Shown here: one piece after another, positions 15,628 through 25,820 of the stretch
Position numbering within the stretch: position 1 is the first letter of the stretch
How the letters are laid out: the number at the start of each line of letters is the position of its first letter
From: Candidatus Zymogenaceae bacterium
GTDB taxonomy: Bacteria; Desulfobacterota; Zymogenia; Zymogenales; Zymogenaceae
Assembly: GCA_016931225.1 (NCBI GenBank)
Contig: JAFGFE010000003.1
Location: 1-64,000, forward strand
Reading direction: 5' to 3'
DNA: 64,000 bases
Notes under the pieces: generated by a model
Seen by the model: the letters and a program-made list of their open reading frames with translations, nothing else
The model's database searches: none
Told to the model about the DNA's origin: nothing
Position numbers and translations under genes: made by a program

Positions 15628-16587
15628 TCAGGGGGCGCTGAATTCTCCATATTCACGATTTTCAAGCTTTTCAATATGTTTTTCCGCAGAAAAAGCGGCG
15701 ATCGACCCGTCCCCCGCAGCGGTGACAACCTGGCGAAGCTTCTTTGACCGTACATCGCCGCACGCGAAGATCCCAGGGTTTGATGTGGCCATGTCCGGTG
15801 TGGTGATAATAAATCCGTTATCGTCATAATCGACCAGATCGCCAAGATATGACGTATTCGATTGAAAGCCGACATAGATAAACACGCCCTCCACCATTAA
15901 CGCGCTTACGGCATTATTTTTGACATTCCGGATGGCAAGCTCCGACACCCCGCCCTCGCCCTTGATTTCATCCACCACCGTATCCCACACGATCTCGATT
16001 TTCTCATCGCGAAAGGCCCGTTCGGCAAGCACCCGGTCGGCCCTGAGGCGGTCCCGGCGGTGAATCAGGTATATCTTTTTTCCATATCGCGTCAGGTATA
16101 AGGCCTCCTCCACCGCCGCGTTTCCTCCGCCTACAACGGCGATGTCCGTATCCCTGAAAAACGCCCCATCGCACACCGCACAATAACTCACCCCCCTGCC
16201 GGTGAATTTCCCCTCCCCCGGAATACCCAGACGTTTCGGCTCGGCGCCGGAGGCAACGATAACGCTCTTTGCGGTATAGGCGTCTCCCGACGTTTCAACG
16301 GTAAAAAAGTCGTTTTCCGGTATTATTCGGGTTACCTCGGTAATCGTGACGATTTCCGCACCGAATCTGCGGGCCTGGTTTTCCATGGACTCCATGAGGG
16401 CGGGACCGGATACTCCCTCCGGGTAGCCGGGATAGTTTTCGATAACGTCGGTCGTGGCGGCCTGGCCCCCGGGGGCCATCTTCTCGAGCAGGATGGTTTT
16501 CATGCCTCCCCGGGATGCGTACAACCCCGCGGTCAAACCCGCCGGGCCCGCCCCGATTATCAGGATATCGTATTGAGATGTCGTCAT
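15628..16587 (-). CDS. trxB: TrxB: thioredoxin-disulfide reductase
   Basis: A 319-residue FAD/NADPH flavoprotein that reduces thioredoxin in the cytoplasm. The N-terminal FAD motif GAGPAGLTAGLYASRGG (residues 12-28), the redox-active CAVC (Cys136, Cys139), the NADPH motif GGGNAAVEEA and the closing ACGDVRSKKLRQVVTAAGDGSIAA segment are all present. Length is normal. No thioredoxin gene is adjacent. It sits downstream of an ECF sigma factor and its anti-sigma factor on the same strand, as in redox-stress regulons of the SigR/RsrA type. Confidence 0.93.
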   Translation of the reverse strand: MTTSQYDILIIGAGPAGLTAGLYASRGGMKTILLEKMAPGGQAATTDVIENYPGYPEGVSGPALMESMENQARRFGAEIVTITEVTRIIPENDFFTVETSGDAYTAKSVIVASGAEPKRLGIPGEGKFTGRGVSYCAVCDGAFFRDTDIAVVGGGNAAVEEALYLTRYGKKIYLIHRRDRLRADRVLAERAFRDEKIEIVWDTVVDEIKGEGGVSELAIRNVKNNAVSALMVEGVFIYVGFQSNTSYLGDLVDYDDNGFIITTPDMATSNPGIFACGDVRSKKLRQVVTAAGDGSIAAFSAEKHIEKLENREYGEFSAP

Positions 16588-16625
16588 GGTATGATCACCA
16601 TTCCTTTGTCAACAGGTGAGATGTG

Positions 16626-16814
16626 TCATTCGGCGGTATCCTGTGGTCCGTCCCAGACCACGAGCAGTCCCAGCATCCCGCCGACGGCGCCGGCAATCCA
16701 GGGACTGCAGAGCATCGTTCAGGTAACGCCCATTCGTCCCGTCAAAACGCTTGCCCCGACCCCAAGGCCGAAACCGACAGCGATGCCTGTGATGCGAATG
16801 ATGTTTCGTTTCAT
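16626..16814 (-). pseudogene. Small membrane-protein ORF interrupted by an in-frame TGA
   Basis: From the ATG at 16814 the frame reads 31 residues (MKRNIIRITG, then IAVGFGLGVGASVLTGRMGVT), meets TGA at 16719-16721, and continues in the same frame for 30 residues (TMLCSPWIAGAVGGMLGLLV...) to TGA at 16626-16628. Both halves are hydrophobic and Gly-rich, each enough for one membrane helix, so the whole looks like a 62-residue double-spanning protein. It fills the gap between the anti-sigma gene and trxB. Options are a recent nonsense mutation, a sequence error, two separate small peptides, or recoding of TGA. No clear ribosome-binding site was seen before 16814. Confidence 0.5.
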
Positions 16815-16924
16815 GATACATACGGCCGATCAGGCCACACACGCCCCCTCACACATGAAGGCATCGGCCCAGAGCGGCAAAGGTATTAAAAAGATCGAAT
16901 ACAGACGAGAACACAGAAACGGCG

Positions 16925-17206
16925 TCAGCATTCCTTGCATCTTGTGCGCAGAATTTCACGAAGCCGCCGTCCCACCTCTTCGGGCATCTTGTATTCCTCA
17001 CACCCGCCGATCTTGTGAGACAGCTCTATAGTCAACTCGAAAGACTCGAAAAAACCCCGACAGATGTCACACTCCTTCATGTGCCGTTCAAGCTCTCTGC
17101 ATTTGTCCGATGACAACTCATTGTCAAGATAACATGACAGCAGTTCACAGAACCTATCGCATTCCGTCGGGTTTCCCTCACCCTTTTTTCGATTTGAATT
17201 CCCCAT
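16925..17206 (-). CDS. Zinc-finger anti-sigma factor (zf-HC2)
   Basis: A 93-residue soluble protein. The motif HMKECDIC (HX3CX2C, about residues 42-49) with the upstream CELLSCYLDNELS helix is the ZAS/zf-HC2 anti-sigma fold, whose metal ligands include an earlier His or Cys. There is no transmembrane helix, so this is a cytoplasmic type like RsrA. Extra Cys residues (FCELLSC, GGCEEY, RTRCKEC at the end) suggest sensing of thiol oxidation. Its start overlaps the sigma gene by 29 bases, so the two are translationally coupled. It probably binds and silences the adjacent sigma factor until oxidised. Confidence 0.85.
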   Translation of the reverse strand: MGNSNRKKGEGNPTECDRFCELLSCYLDNELSSDKCRELERHMKECDICRGFFESFELTIELSHKIGGCEEYKMPEEVGRRLREILRTRCKEC

Positions 17207-17798
17207 CCAATGTCTTTTCCAGATATTCCCGTAGATACATTCGAGCTCGGTGAAGTCGGGATTTCGCCGCCGATTCCGATATCCCCAGAACCTCGGACGC
17301 CCGCTGGGTTGAAAATCCCTCCACGTCTCGCAACAGAAAAATGGCCCGATATTTTTCCGGCAGCTCGTTGACCGCCTTATTCAGTATGTCAACCAGCTCC
17401 TTTTCAAGAAAGGCCTCCCGGGGATTCCGCTCAAACCAACTGTACGGCCGATCCCGCATCATTTCCGGCGGAGGAATCTCATCCTCAAATTCCGTATATC
17501 CCCGCCCCGACTTTCTTATTTTCATCAGGGCGTTATTTGTGGCGATACGATAGATCCAGGTGGAAAAACTTGACTCTCCCCGGAACGACTCGAGGGCCCG
17601 AAACGCGTTGAGAAACGTCTCCTGAAGAACATCCTCGGCGTCTTCCGGGTTTCCCAGCATGCGAACGGCATGACCGTAGATTTTCTTTTCATACCGCCTG
17701 ACCAGCTCCTCGAAGGATTCGTAATCGTTCTCCTGGGCCCGTTTTACAAGCTCATCATCGGTGAGCGCATTAAAGTCGTTTTTATTTGTTTCATTCAT
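17178..17798 (-). CDS. ECF-type RNA polymerase sigma factor (RpoE-like)
   Basis: A 206-residue sigma70-family protein. Region 2 spans about residues 20-95 (FEELVRRYEKKIYGHAVRMLGNPEDAEDVLQETFLNAFRALESFRGESSFSTWIYRIATN). Region 4 spans about 135-190 (LPEKYRAIFLLRDVEGFSTQRASEVLGISESAAKSRLHRARMYLREYL). It would direct RNA polymerase to a stress regulon. It is followed by its anti-sigma gene, a small interrupted ORF, trxB and an fmdB-like gene, all on the minus strand. A sigma70-type promoter lies upstream; I did not find a repeat of an ECF-type promoter, so autoregulation is not shown. Confidence 0.92.
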   Translation of the reverse strand: MNETNKNDFNALTDDELVKRAQENDYESFEELVRRYEKKIYGHAVRMLGNPEDAEDVLQETFLNAFRALESFRGESSFSTWIYRIATNNALMKIRKSGRGYTEFEDEIPPPEMMRDRPYSWFERNPREAFLEKELVDILNKAVNELPEKYRAIFLLRDVEGFSTQRASEVLGISESAAKSRLHRARMYLREYLEKTLDGEFKSKKG

Positions 17799-17849
17799 TT
17801 AGATGATGTAATACTTCATTCGTTTCATGGAAAAGCAACACGTGGGCAC

Positions 17850-17878
17850 ATACTACCCGAGGATTCACCGCTTGTCAA
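17850..17878 (-). promoter_or_regulatory. sigma70 promoter of the sigma/anti-sigma operon
   Basis: On the minus strand, perfect TTGACA (17873-17878), a 17-base spacer and TAGTAT (17850-17855), about 50 bases before the sigma gene start. Confidence 0.7.
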
Positions 17879-17897
17879 TGCTCTGAAATACTTCTGC

Positions 17898-17926
17898 TTG
17901 ATGCATGAAGCGCTCCGCTGTATAAT
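17898..17926 (+). promoter_or_regulatory. sigma70 promoter of the CpoB-like gene
   Basis: TTGATG (17898-17903), a 17-base spacer and perfect TATAAT (17921-17926). Its -35 lies 19 bases from the -35 of the divergent sigma-operon promoter. Confidence 0.72.
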
Positions 17927-18037
17927 GGAACGAATCGTCCGTAAGGGATGTCCCAATCGATAATTGCTTTCGTTTGTGTCACGGATAAATCGGTCGCACA
18001 TATTACATGATTCGTGACCGTATAAAGGAGACTGATA

Positions 18038-18913
18038 ATGACAAAACATGGAATTTCTATAGGTCTGAAGCGGGCCGTAACGGCTCTGCTTCTCGTATTC
18101 GCGGCGATCGGTCTGGCCTCCTGTGTCACGCTTTCGGGGCAGTCAGATCTGGAACGGGAGGTAAGTTACCTGAGGAGAGACGTGGACGACCTGATGAGTG
18201 CGCGATACGATGAGAAAGCCGCGTCCGGGGCGAACTACGATATCCTCTCGGAAGAGGTGAGGGAGCTTCGCGGCTCGTATGAACTTCTCCAGCACGAGTC
18301 GGACAGCCAGGCCGATGAGCTTTCCATCCTGTCGGATGTGGTAAACAGGACCATCGTCGACCTGGAAAACCGCCTGTACGCCATCGAAACCAGGCTTGCG
18401 GCCATCGAGGCGGAGCTGGGGATCACACCATCATCGGCGCCCGTGACAACACCCCCGACGACGCCGGATACCGCCCCGGCGCCGCCATCACCCGCAACGA
18501 CCCCTCCTGCGGATACCACTCCCACACCTTCCCCCATCGGCAAAGAGGGAGACAAAATCTACTACGCCGCGTATGAACGGTATCAGGACGGCGACTACAC
18601 CGATGCAATCAACGATTTTTCCACCTTTATCGCCACCTATCCCGAATCCTCCCTGGCCGACAACGCACAATTTTGGATCGGTGAATGCTATTACTCTCAG
18701 GGAGAGTATGAAATGGCCATCCTGGAATATGACAAGGTCATCAACAGCTACCCCGGCGCGGACAAGGTGCCCAGTGCATATCTTAAAATCGGGTATGCCT
18801 TTGCCGAGCTGGGAGACGAAGGGAGCGCTCGAGCCTTTTTGATGGAACTCATCGATAAGTATCCGGATGAGCCCCAGTCCGACCTGGCGAAGAAGAAACT
18901 GGAAAGCCTCTGA
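18038..18913 (+). CDS. CpoB/YbgF-like lipoprotein with coiled coil and TPR domain
   Basis: A 291-residue envelope protein. The signal peptide ends in the lipobox LASC (Cys28), so it is a predicted lipoprotein, unlike soluble E. coli CpoB. A coiled coil (about residues 35-125) is followed by a Pro/Thr/Ala linker (about 128-165). A C-terminal TPR domain (about 168-290) has YYAAYERYQDGDYTDAINDFSTFIATYPES, NAQFWIGECYYSQGEYEMAILEYDKVINSYP and AYLKIGYAFAELGDEGSA, the tol-pal CpoB pattern. No tol or pal genes are nearby. The AAAGGAG site is 6 bases before the ATG. It may help coordinate envelope constriction or peptidoglycan synthesis. Confidence 0.85.
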   Translation: MTKHGISIGLKRAVTALLLVFAAIGLASCVTLSGQSDLEREVSYLRRDVDDLMSARYDEKAASGANYDILSEEVRELRGSYELLQHESDSQADELSILSDVVNRTIVDLENRLYAIETRLAAIEAELGITPSSAPVTTPPTTPDTAPAPPSPATTPPADTTPTPSPIGKEGDKIYYAAYERYQDGDYTDAINDFSTFIATYPESSLADNAQFWIGECYYSQGEYEMAILEYDKVINSYPGADKVPSAYLKIGYAFAELGDEGSARAFLMELIDKYPDEPQSDLAKKKLESL

Positions 18914-18971
18914 TTTAAGACGCCGCTGTCGATATCGTTTCAGAAGACGGCGACACATCTTTAAAAACCGA

Positions 18972-18997
18972 GCCGTCTCCGTATCATCGGAGGCGGC
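18972..18997 (+). terminator. Terminator-like hairpin after the CpoB-like gene
   Basis: GCCGTCTCCG (18972-18981) pairs with CGGAGGCGGC (18988-18997) including one G-T pair. The following TTGTTTGT is only moderately T-rich. Confidence 0.55.
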
Positions 18998-19167
18998 CTT
19001 GTTTGTGCAGACATGACTGTCTCGACACAGACGGTCTGTATCTGTCTCAAGCACACCACCTGTTAATACAATGTTTTTGCATACAATTGACATATTTTTT
19101 AACCGAATGCGTCCATAATGTAGTGAGAATCCGAGAGTAAGTGATTGAATCGTCATTCATATTTTAC

Positions 19168-19196
19168 TTGACATTTCAGCATTTTTTTTCTATAGT
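19168..19196 (+). promoter_or_regulatory. sigma70 promoter of the OFA transporter gene
   Basis: Perfect TTGACA (19168-19173), a 17-base spacer and TATAGT (19191-19196). It leaves an untranslated leader of about 120 bases in which I see no known riboswitch. Confidence 0.75.
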
Positions 19197-19324
19197 TCGT
19201 TGAATATGCTTGGTTGAAATTTTGTTTTTCGACGCATTTTCATTGATTCAGTGTCGATAAAGGGAATTTTGTTTCCGTTTATATATTGATCAACTTATTG
19301 TTTATGACCAAGGGGGTAACTTTC

Positions 19325-20605
19325 ATGTCTGAAGGAAAAACCATGAACAGATGGTGGGTGGTTTTCGGAGCCATCCTCATCCAGCTCGTACTGGGTGCGA
19401 TCTATGCCTGGTCCGTGTTCACACCGTATCTGACCGGGAAGGAATCCGACGGATTTACCGAATTCGGTTTCACCGCAACGCAATCCCAGTTCGTGTTCGC
19501 CGTGGGGCTCTTGTCGTTCGCCATCATGATGATCCTTGCGGGTCGCTGGCAGGATAAGGCCGGCCCGCAGAAAGTCGCCATTACCGGCGGTATCATTCTC
19601 GGTATTGGATATGTGCTGGCAAGCTTCTTTGGCGGGACCTTTCTCGGGCAGCTCATCTGCATCGGCATCATCGGCGGCGCAGGCATCGGTTTGGCCTACG
19701 TCTGTCCCATCGCCGCCGGGGTCAAATGGTTCCCGGATAAAAAAGGTATGATTACGGGACTGGCCGTGGCCGGTTTCGGTTTCGGCGCCCTGATCTGGAT
19801 CAAGCTGGCCGGAAGCTGGTTTCATCTGATCGCCACTATGGGCGTTCTCAAGGTTTTCCTGCTGTACGGCATTATCTTCGCCGCGGCGGTGCTGATTGGA
19901 TCCATCTTCGTCAAAAATCCCCCTGAAGGTTATAAACCCGCCGGTTGGGAGCCCCCGGCTCCGGCATCCGCCGGAGGAGCTGGCTCCGACGATTTTTCTT
20001 CCGGAGAAATGCTGAAGACCTACCAGTTTTACTTCCTGTGGATCATGTTCGTCTTCTCCGCTCTGGCCGGTCTGATGGTCATCGGTAACATCAAGCTTTT
20101 CGGCATCGACGCGCTGGAAACCTATGCGACCGCAGACGTGGCCGCCCGGGCTTCGGCCATCGCGGGAACCGCCATGGCGATCTTCTACTCCCTGCTTAAC
20201 GGTATCGGCCGCATTACCTGGGGTTCGGTATCAGACAAGCTGACCCGCCCCAAATCGATCTTCGCCATGACGTTATTCCAGGCGGTTATGATGGCCATCC
20301 TTTTCTGGCTCGGCCGCAGCGAATGGGGTTTTTATATCGCCGCAGCCCTGATCGGGTTTAATTTCGGCGGCAACTTCGCTCTGTTCCCCACCGCCACCGC
20401 GGACTTCTTCGGCGCCAAGAACCTGGGCGCCAACTACGGCCTGGTCTTCACCGCCTACGGCATCGCCGGAATCATCGGCCCGACGCTGGGCGGAAAGGTG
20501 TTCGACGCCACCGGCTCCTATCTCGGAGCGTTCATCCCGGCCGCCGTGCTGTGCCTGATCGCATCGGTCCTGGCACTGATCATCAAGAAGCCCGTAAAGG
20601 CGTAA
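19325..20605 (+). CDS. OFA-family MFS transporter (organic anion)
   Basis: A 426-residue integral membrane protein from the ATG at 19325, preceded by AAGGGGGT. Longer in-frame starts at 19286 and 19304 lack a good site. It begins NRWWVVFGAILIQLVLGAIYAWSVFTPYL, the typical start of the oxalate/formate antiporter (OFA) subfamily, and has about 12 hydrophobic helices with GGIILGIGYVLASFF and GAGIGLAYVCPIAAGVKWFPDKKG. The latter matches the family loop between helices 4 and 5. Substrates in this family include oxalate, formate, lactate and pyruvate. It lies just upstream of acetyl-CoA synthetase, so acetate or another small carboxylate is a reasonable guess, but unproven. Confidence 0.85.
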   Translation: MSEGKTMNRWWVVFGAILIQLVLGAIYAWSVFTPYLTGKESDGFTEFGFTATQSQFVFAVGLLSFAIMMILAGRWQDKAGPQKVAITGGIILGIGYVLASFFGGTFLGQLICIGIIGGAGIGLAYVCPIAAGVKWFPDKKGMITGLAVAGFGFGALIWIKLAGSWFHLIATMGVLKVFLLYGIIFAAAVLIGSIFVKNPPEGYKPAGWEPPAPASAGGAGSDDFSSGEMLKTYQFYFLWIMFVFSALAGLMVIGNIKLFGIDALETYATADVAARASAIAGTAMAIFYSLLNGIGRITWGSVSDKLTRPKSIFAMTLFQAVMMAILFWLGRSEWGFYIAAALIGFNFGGNFALFPTATADFFGAKNLGANYGLVFTAYGIAGIIGPTLGGKVFDATGSYLGAFIPAAVLCLIASVLALIIKKPVKA

Positions 20606-20620
20606 CACAATCAACAACCG

Positions 20621-20657
20621 GGGAGGCGGGAGATACCCTCCCGCCCTCTCTGTTTTT
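20621..20657 (+). terminator. Terminator after the OFA transporter gene
   Basis: GGCGGGAG pairs with CTCCCGCC around a short loop (20625-20645), followed by CTCTCTGTTTTT. The downstream acs therefore probably also has its own promoter. Confidence 0.72.
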
Positions 20658-20727
20658 GCAACCGAACCTGTTTCTGTAAATCGCGTTATATAAAAAAACG
20701 CACCAAGGCTGTAAGGAGGTTATTAAC

Positions 20728-22695
<1,968 letters not shown>

Positions 22696-22720
22696 GACTT
22701 CACGTATCACCGAACGAATA

Positions 22721-22748
22721 AGGGAGGGCTTTTCGCCCTCCCTTTTTT
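22721..22748 (+). terminator. acs terminator
   Basis: AGGGAGGGC (22721-22729) pairs with GCCCTCCCT (22735-22743), followed by six T. Confidence 0.88.
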
Positions 22749-22774
22749 ATGGAAAAAACTGGAGTCATTCTGAA

Positions 22775-22800
22775 GAAGGAGGGGGATTGTCCCCTCCTTC
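22775..22800. terminator. Hairpin between acs and the V4R gene
   Basis: A perfect 10-bp stem, GAAGGAGGGG with CCCCTCCTTC, lies just beyond the stop of the minus-strand V4R gene. It lacks a T run, so termination is uncertain. Confidence 0.5.
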
Positions 22801-22828
22801 TTGGATTCTTCGGATGATTTTCCTCCCG

Positions 22829-23467
22829 TTACCGCTCCTCGAAGATGATCCGAAACCGACACTCATCGCTTCCCAAGACGCGACACGTCTCCTCGGTGCT
22901 GGTTACTTTGAGGGTGGCGTCCAAGACCTGCATGACTCCGTGCACCAGTCCCCTCACAAAAGCACACGCCGGTTTGTCAAATCCGGATATCTTCTCTTCA
23001 TCCTTAATCATCTCGTTGCACTCATTGCAATGGGGAAAATGCATAATCACCGTGTTCTCGTCCAGGTGAAATTCAACGGTCTCATCGGGATCGTCCCCTG
23101 TGCTGGCAATGTACCCCATATAGGCCAGCTGTACCTTGTCCCGGATATCTATATCCATCGCTACCAGGTCTTGAAACGGCTTGTGTTGCATGACAACGGT
23201 CTTGATGGTTCCCACGCCGGCCCGGAACATGAGCAGGTTATACCCCTTGTCCCCCATGATCACCCGCACCGCCTCGAAAAAGTTCGTCACCTTTTCATTC
23301 GGCTGAACGTGGGTTTCCATGTCATAATCCGGCGGCGAATCGATGAGATCCGCCAATCCCGCATACTGGAGCACTGAATTTTTTCCATGGGTTCCGAGAA
23401 TATCCTCGATGGAATCGATGGTGCTTCGAAACGCCATGCTGGTGATGCCTATTATCTCTCCTGTCAT
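22829..23467 (-). CDS. V4R-domain protein
   Basis: A 212-residue soluble protein. The C-terminal half (about residues 110-210) fits the V4R (4-vinyl reductase, hydrocarbon-binding) fold, ending KVTSTEETCRVLGSDECRFRIIFEE, where the paired Cys and F-I ending are typical. A FPHCNECNEM stretch adds two Cys spaced CX2C. The N-terminal half begins GITSMAFRSTIDSIEDILGTHGKNSVLQYAGL, also common in this family. V4R domains bind small hydrophobic ligands or act as redox or ligand sensors; the role here is unknown. A GGAG site precedes the ATG. The adjacent acyl-CoA ligase may or may not be related. Confidence 0.7.
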   Translation of the reverse strand: MTGEIIGITSMAFRSTIDSIEDILGTHGKNSVLQYAGLADLIDSPPDYDMETHVQPNEKVTNFFEAVRVIMGDKGYNLLMFRAGVGTIKTVVMQHKPFQDLVAMDIDIRDKVQLAYMGYIASTGDDPDETVEFHLDENTVIMHFPHCNECNEMIKDEEKISGFDKPACAFVRGLVHGVMQVLDATLKVTSTEETCRVLGSDECRFRIIFEER

Positions 23468-23683
23468 AACTCACTCCATGTGTTGTTGAATCGTCCCTTG
23501 AAGCATATCCACATGTATCATCGCTCGACCGATGATGTAACACACGGCTTTAATATACAAAATTTCAGCATTTTTCGGCAACCCTTTTCTTTCAGACGAT
23601 GCCGCTCCATATTTTCCCCATGCCGTCCTTTTACGGATCGTATAAGAACATGTATTCATACAGCTCCGACACAACAACGTCAA

Positions 23684-23721
23684 AAGCCCCGGTACGAAAC
23701 TGTTTTTTCGTCCCAGGGCTT
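23684..23721 (-). terminator. Terminator-like hairpin after the acyl-CoA ligase
   Basis: AAGCCC (23684-23689) pairs with GGGCTT (23716-23721), and an inner ACGAAA/TTTCGT extends it. On the minus strand it ends in CTTTTG. Nothing else is recognised in the 292-base gap. Confidence 0.5.
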
Positions 23722-23759
23722 GATGCAGCGTCGGTGATCGATGACCCGACGAACCCGTA

Positions 23760-25430
23760 TTACTTTTTCATCTTTTCAATTTCCATATCCCGGAGTTTTC
23801 TCCTGAGTATCTTGCCCACCGCCGATTTCGGGAGCTCATCGATAAACTCATATATTTTCGGCACCTTATATGCCGCAAGCTTCTCCCTGCAGTAGGCGTC
23901 CATTTCCTTCTCTGTTATCGTTTCACCCGGCTTTAACACGATAAACGCCTTGACCGTTTCACCCCGATACTGATCCGGCACTCCCACCGCGCAGGCCTCC
24001 ATGACCTTCGGATGTTCAAAAAGGATTTCATCGATATCCCGGGGGAAGATATTGTATCCGCCGGCGATAATCATGTCTTTTTTCCGGTCGACAATGTACA
24101 GATACCCGTCCTCATCCAATTTCCCGATATCTCCGGTATAGAACCACCCGTCCCGAATGGAGTTTTCGGTCTCCTCGGGCATGTTGTAATACCCCTGAAG
24201 CATCTGGGGACCCTTGAAAATCACCTCCCCCTCCTCGCCGATGGGCATATCCTTTGTCCCCGTTTCCAAATCCACGATCCTCAAATCGGTGTTGCATATC
24301 GGAGGTCCCACACTCCCCGCCTTGAGCTTTCCCCGCCAGGGGGTCATGGTGATAATGGTGGTCGACTCGGTCATGCCGTATGCCTCCACGATATCGGCTC
24401 CCGTGGCTTCTCTGAGACCGGTGATCGTCTCCATCGCCAAGGGAGCGGCGCCGGAGAAAAATCCCCTGACGTACGGATACGAATGCTTCTTGAATTCCTC
24501 CAACTCCAAAAGCCCCACGTATATGGTGGGGACGGCCGGTATGATCGTCGGCTTGTACTTCAGAATCATATCCATCACCGCCTGTGGCTCCGGTCGCGGG
24601 ATGAGTATGTCCGTCCATCCGTTTATAACGCATATGTTCATAACGGCGGTGAATCCCGCCATGTGAAATAGCGGAAATACCGACAGTTCCCGTTCCGGCG
24701 AATCCTGCACGTCAAAATACCACGCCCGGGTAATCTGGGTAACGGCCGTGGCGTTTCTATGATTGATGATCACCCCCTTTGATCGTCCGGTGGTTCCACC
24801 GGTGTAGGGGATGACGGCAAGATCATCCATTCCGGGGCCGGGGCCTGTGTACTCCGATGACGCGTTCTTTATAATGTCTGTGAATTGACAATAATCTGGA
24901 GCCGGCTCATAGGGATAATACATCCCCTTTTTCAGCCTGGGGAAGAGCTGTTTCTTCGGAAAGGGAAGATAATCGTTTATGTGAGCGGTGATGATGGTCT
25001 TGATGTTCGTCTTCGGTTTGAGGGCCAGCATCCGGGGCGCCAGCAAGTCCAGGGTGACCAATACCGTTGATCCGGAGTCGTTGAACTGGTGCTCCAGCTC
25101 CCGGTCGGTGTAGAGCGGATTACACGGCACCGGTACCGCACCCATCCGCCACGAGCCGTAATAAGCGATGACGATCTGGGGAATACTCGGCAACAGCAGT
25201 GCAATCCGGTCTCCCTTTTTCACACCGAGATCGAGCAGCGCATTGGCAAAGCGGCTGACGAGTTTATCAAACTCTGCATAGGAAATTTCCTTGCCCATAA
25301 AGAACAGGGCGGTCCGTTTGGGATATTTTTGTGCGGTTCGGGTGAGAATATCCGGAAGAGTAATTTCTTCGATCTCGATTTCCGGCGGTACTTCGGGCAC
25401 ATATGACTTGTGCCAGATGCGTTCCTGCAT
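23760..25430 (-). CDS. Acyl-CoA synthetase (FadD-like AMP-forming ligase)
   Basis: A 556-residue ANL-superfamily enzyme that activates a carboxylic acid, probably a fatty acid, to its CoA thioester. Motifs are YTGGTTGRSKGV (P-loop), the EAYGMTES acyl-adenylate motif, GWFYTGDIGKLDEDGYLYIVDRKKDMIIAGGYNIFPRDIDE and the C-terminal PKSAVGKILRRKLR with its catalytic Lys. The tail is close to long-chain fatty acid ligases, but chain length cannot be told from sequence. No membrane segment is obvious. It lies alone between two terminators; nearby plsC could share acyl substrates, but it is separated by over 2 kb. Confidence 0.9.
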   Translation of the reverse strand: MQERIWHKSYVPEVPPEIEIEEITLPDILTRTAQKYPKRTALFFMGKEISYAEFDKLVSRFANALLDLGVKKGDRIALLLPSIPQIVIAYYGSWRMGAVPVPCNPLYTDRELEHQFNDSGSTVLVTLDLLAPRMLALKPKTNIKTIITAHINDYLPFPKKQLFPRLKKGMYYPYEPAPDYCQFTDIIKNASSEYTGPGPGMDDLAVIPYTGGTTGRSKGVIINHRNATAVTQITRAWYFDVQDSPERELSVFPLFHMAGFTAVMNICVINGWTDILIPRPEPQAVMDMILKYKPTIIPAVPTIYVGLLELEEFKKHSYPYVRGFFSGAAPLAMETITGLREATGADIVEAYGMTESTTIITMTPWRGKLKAGSVGPPICNTDLRIVDLETGTKDMPIGEEGEVIFKGPQMLQGYYNMPEETENSIRDGWFYTGDIGKLDEDGYLYIVDRKKDMIIAGGYNIFPRDIDEILFEHPKVMEACAVGVPDQYRGETVKAFIVLKPGETITEKEMDAYCREKLAAYKVPKIYEFIDELPKSAVGKILRRKLRDMEIEKMKK

Positions 25431-25820
25431 GTTTCATCCCTCCTCGTTCGATATGATGCCGTCGTCGATGGATAAAACGACACGGCGACGAAAAACCGTC
25501 CCGAAAAACCATTCGGGCACATTTTTGGGATGAATCGGTCGGAACCGGCTGATGGAAAGAATGATGACGTTCTGGATGATTGGTCGTATACGTATCAAAC
25601 AGTGCCGGCATATTCGCTAAAGTAAAGCCCGGTGTTCACCCCTCCGATCGGCCTCAATTATAGGTATGATGAGTGGAGAAATCAAGGAGATTTTATACCG
25701 GCGGTCAGTTTTTATATGGTATGTTGTATATACTTCGCCTCGAGCGTCCCTTGTATTCTTTGGGGCCGCCCACGATCATCGATGACGATCCCCCGTGCAT
25801 CGCCGATACTGGCCCGGAGG
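25431..25820. other. Intergenic region without a recognised gene
   Basis: This 390-base gap lies upstream of the acyl-CoA ligase and downstream of the TPR gene, both minus strand. It must hold the ligase promoter, but I find no convincing -35/-10 pair or hairpin. Plus-strand frames overlapping it have no coding character. Confidence 0.4.

Noticed and set aside
16719-16721. Firm call of a selenoprotein at the in-frame TGA
   Set aside because: No convincing SECIS-like hairpin just downstream and no selenium genes in the window, so only recorded as a possibility.
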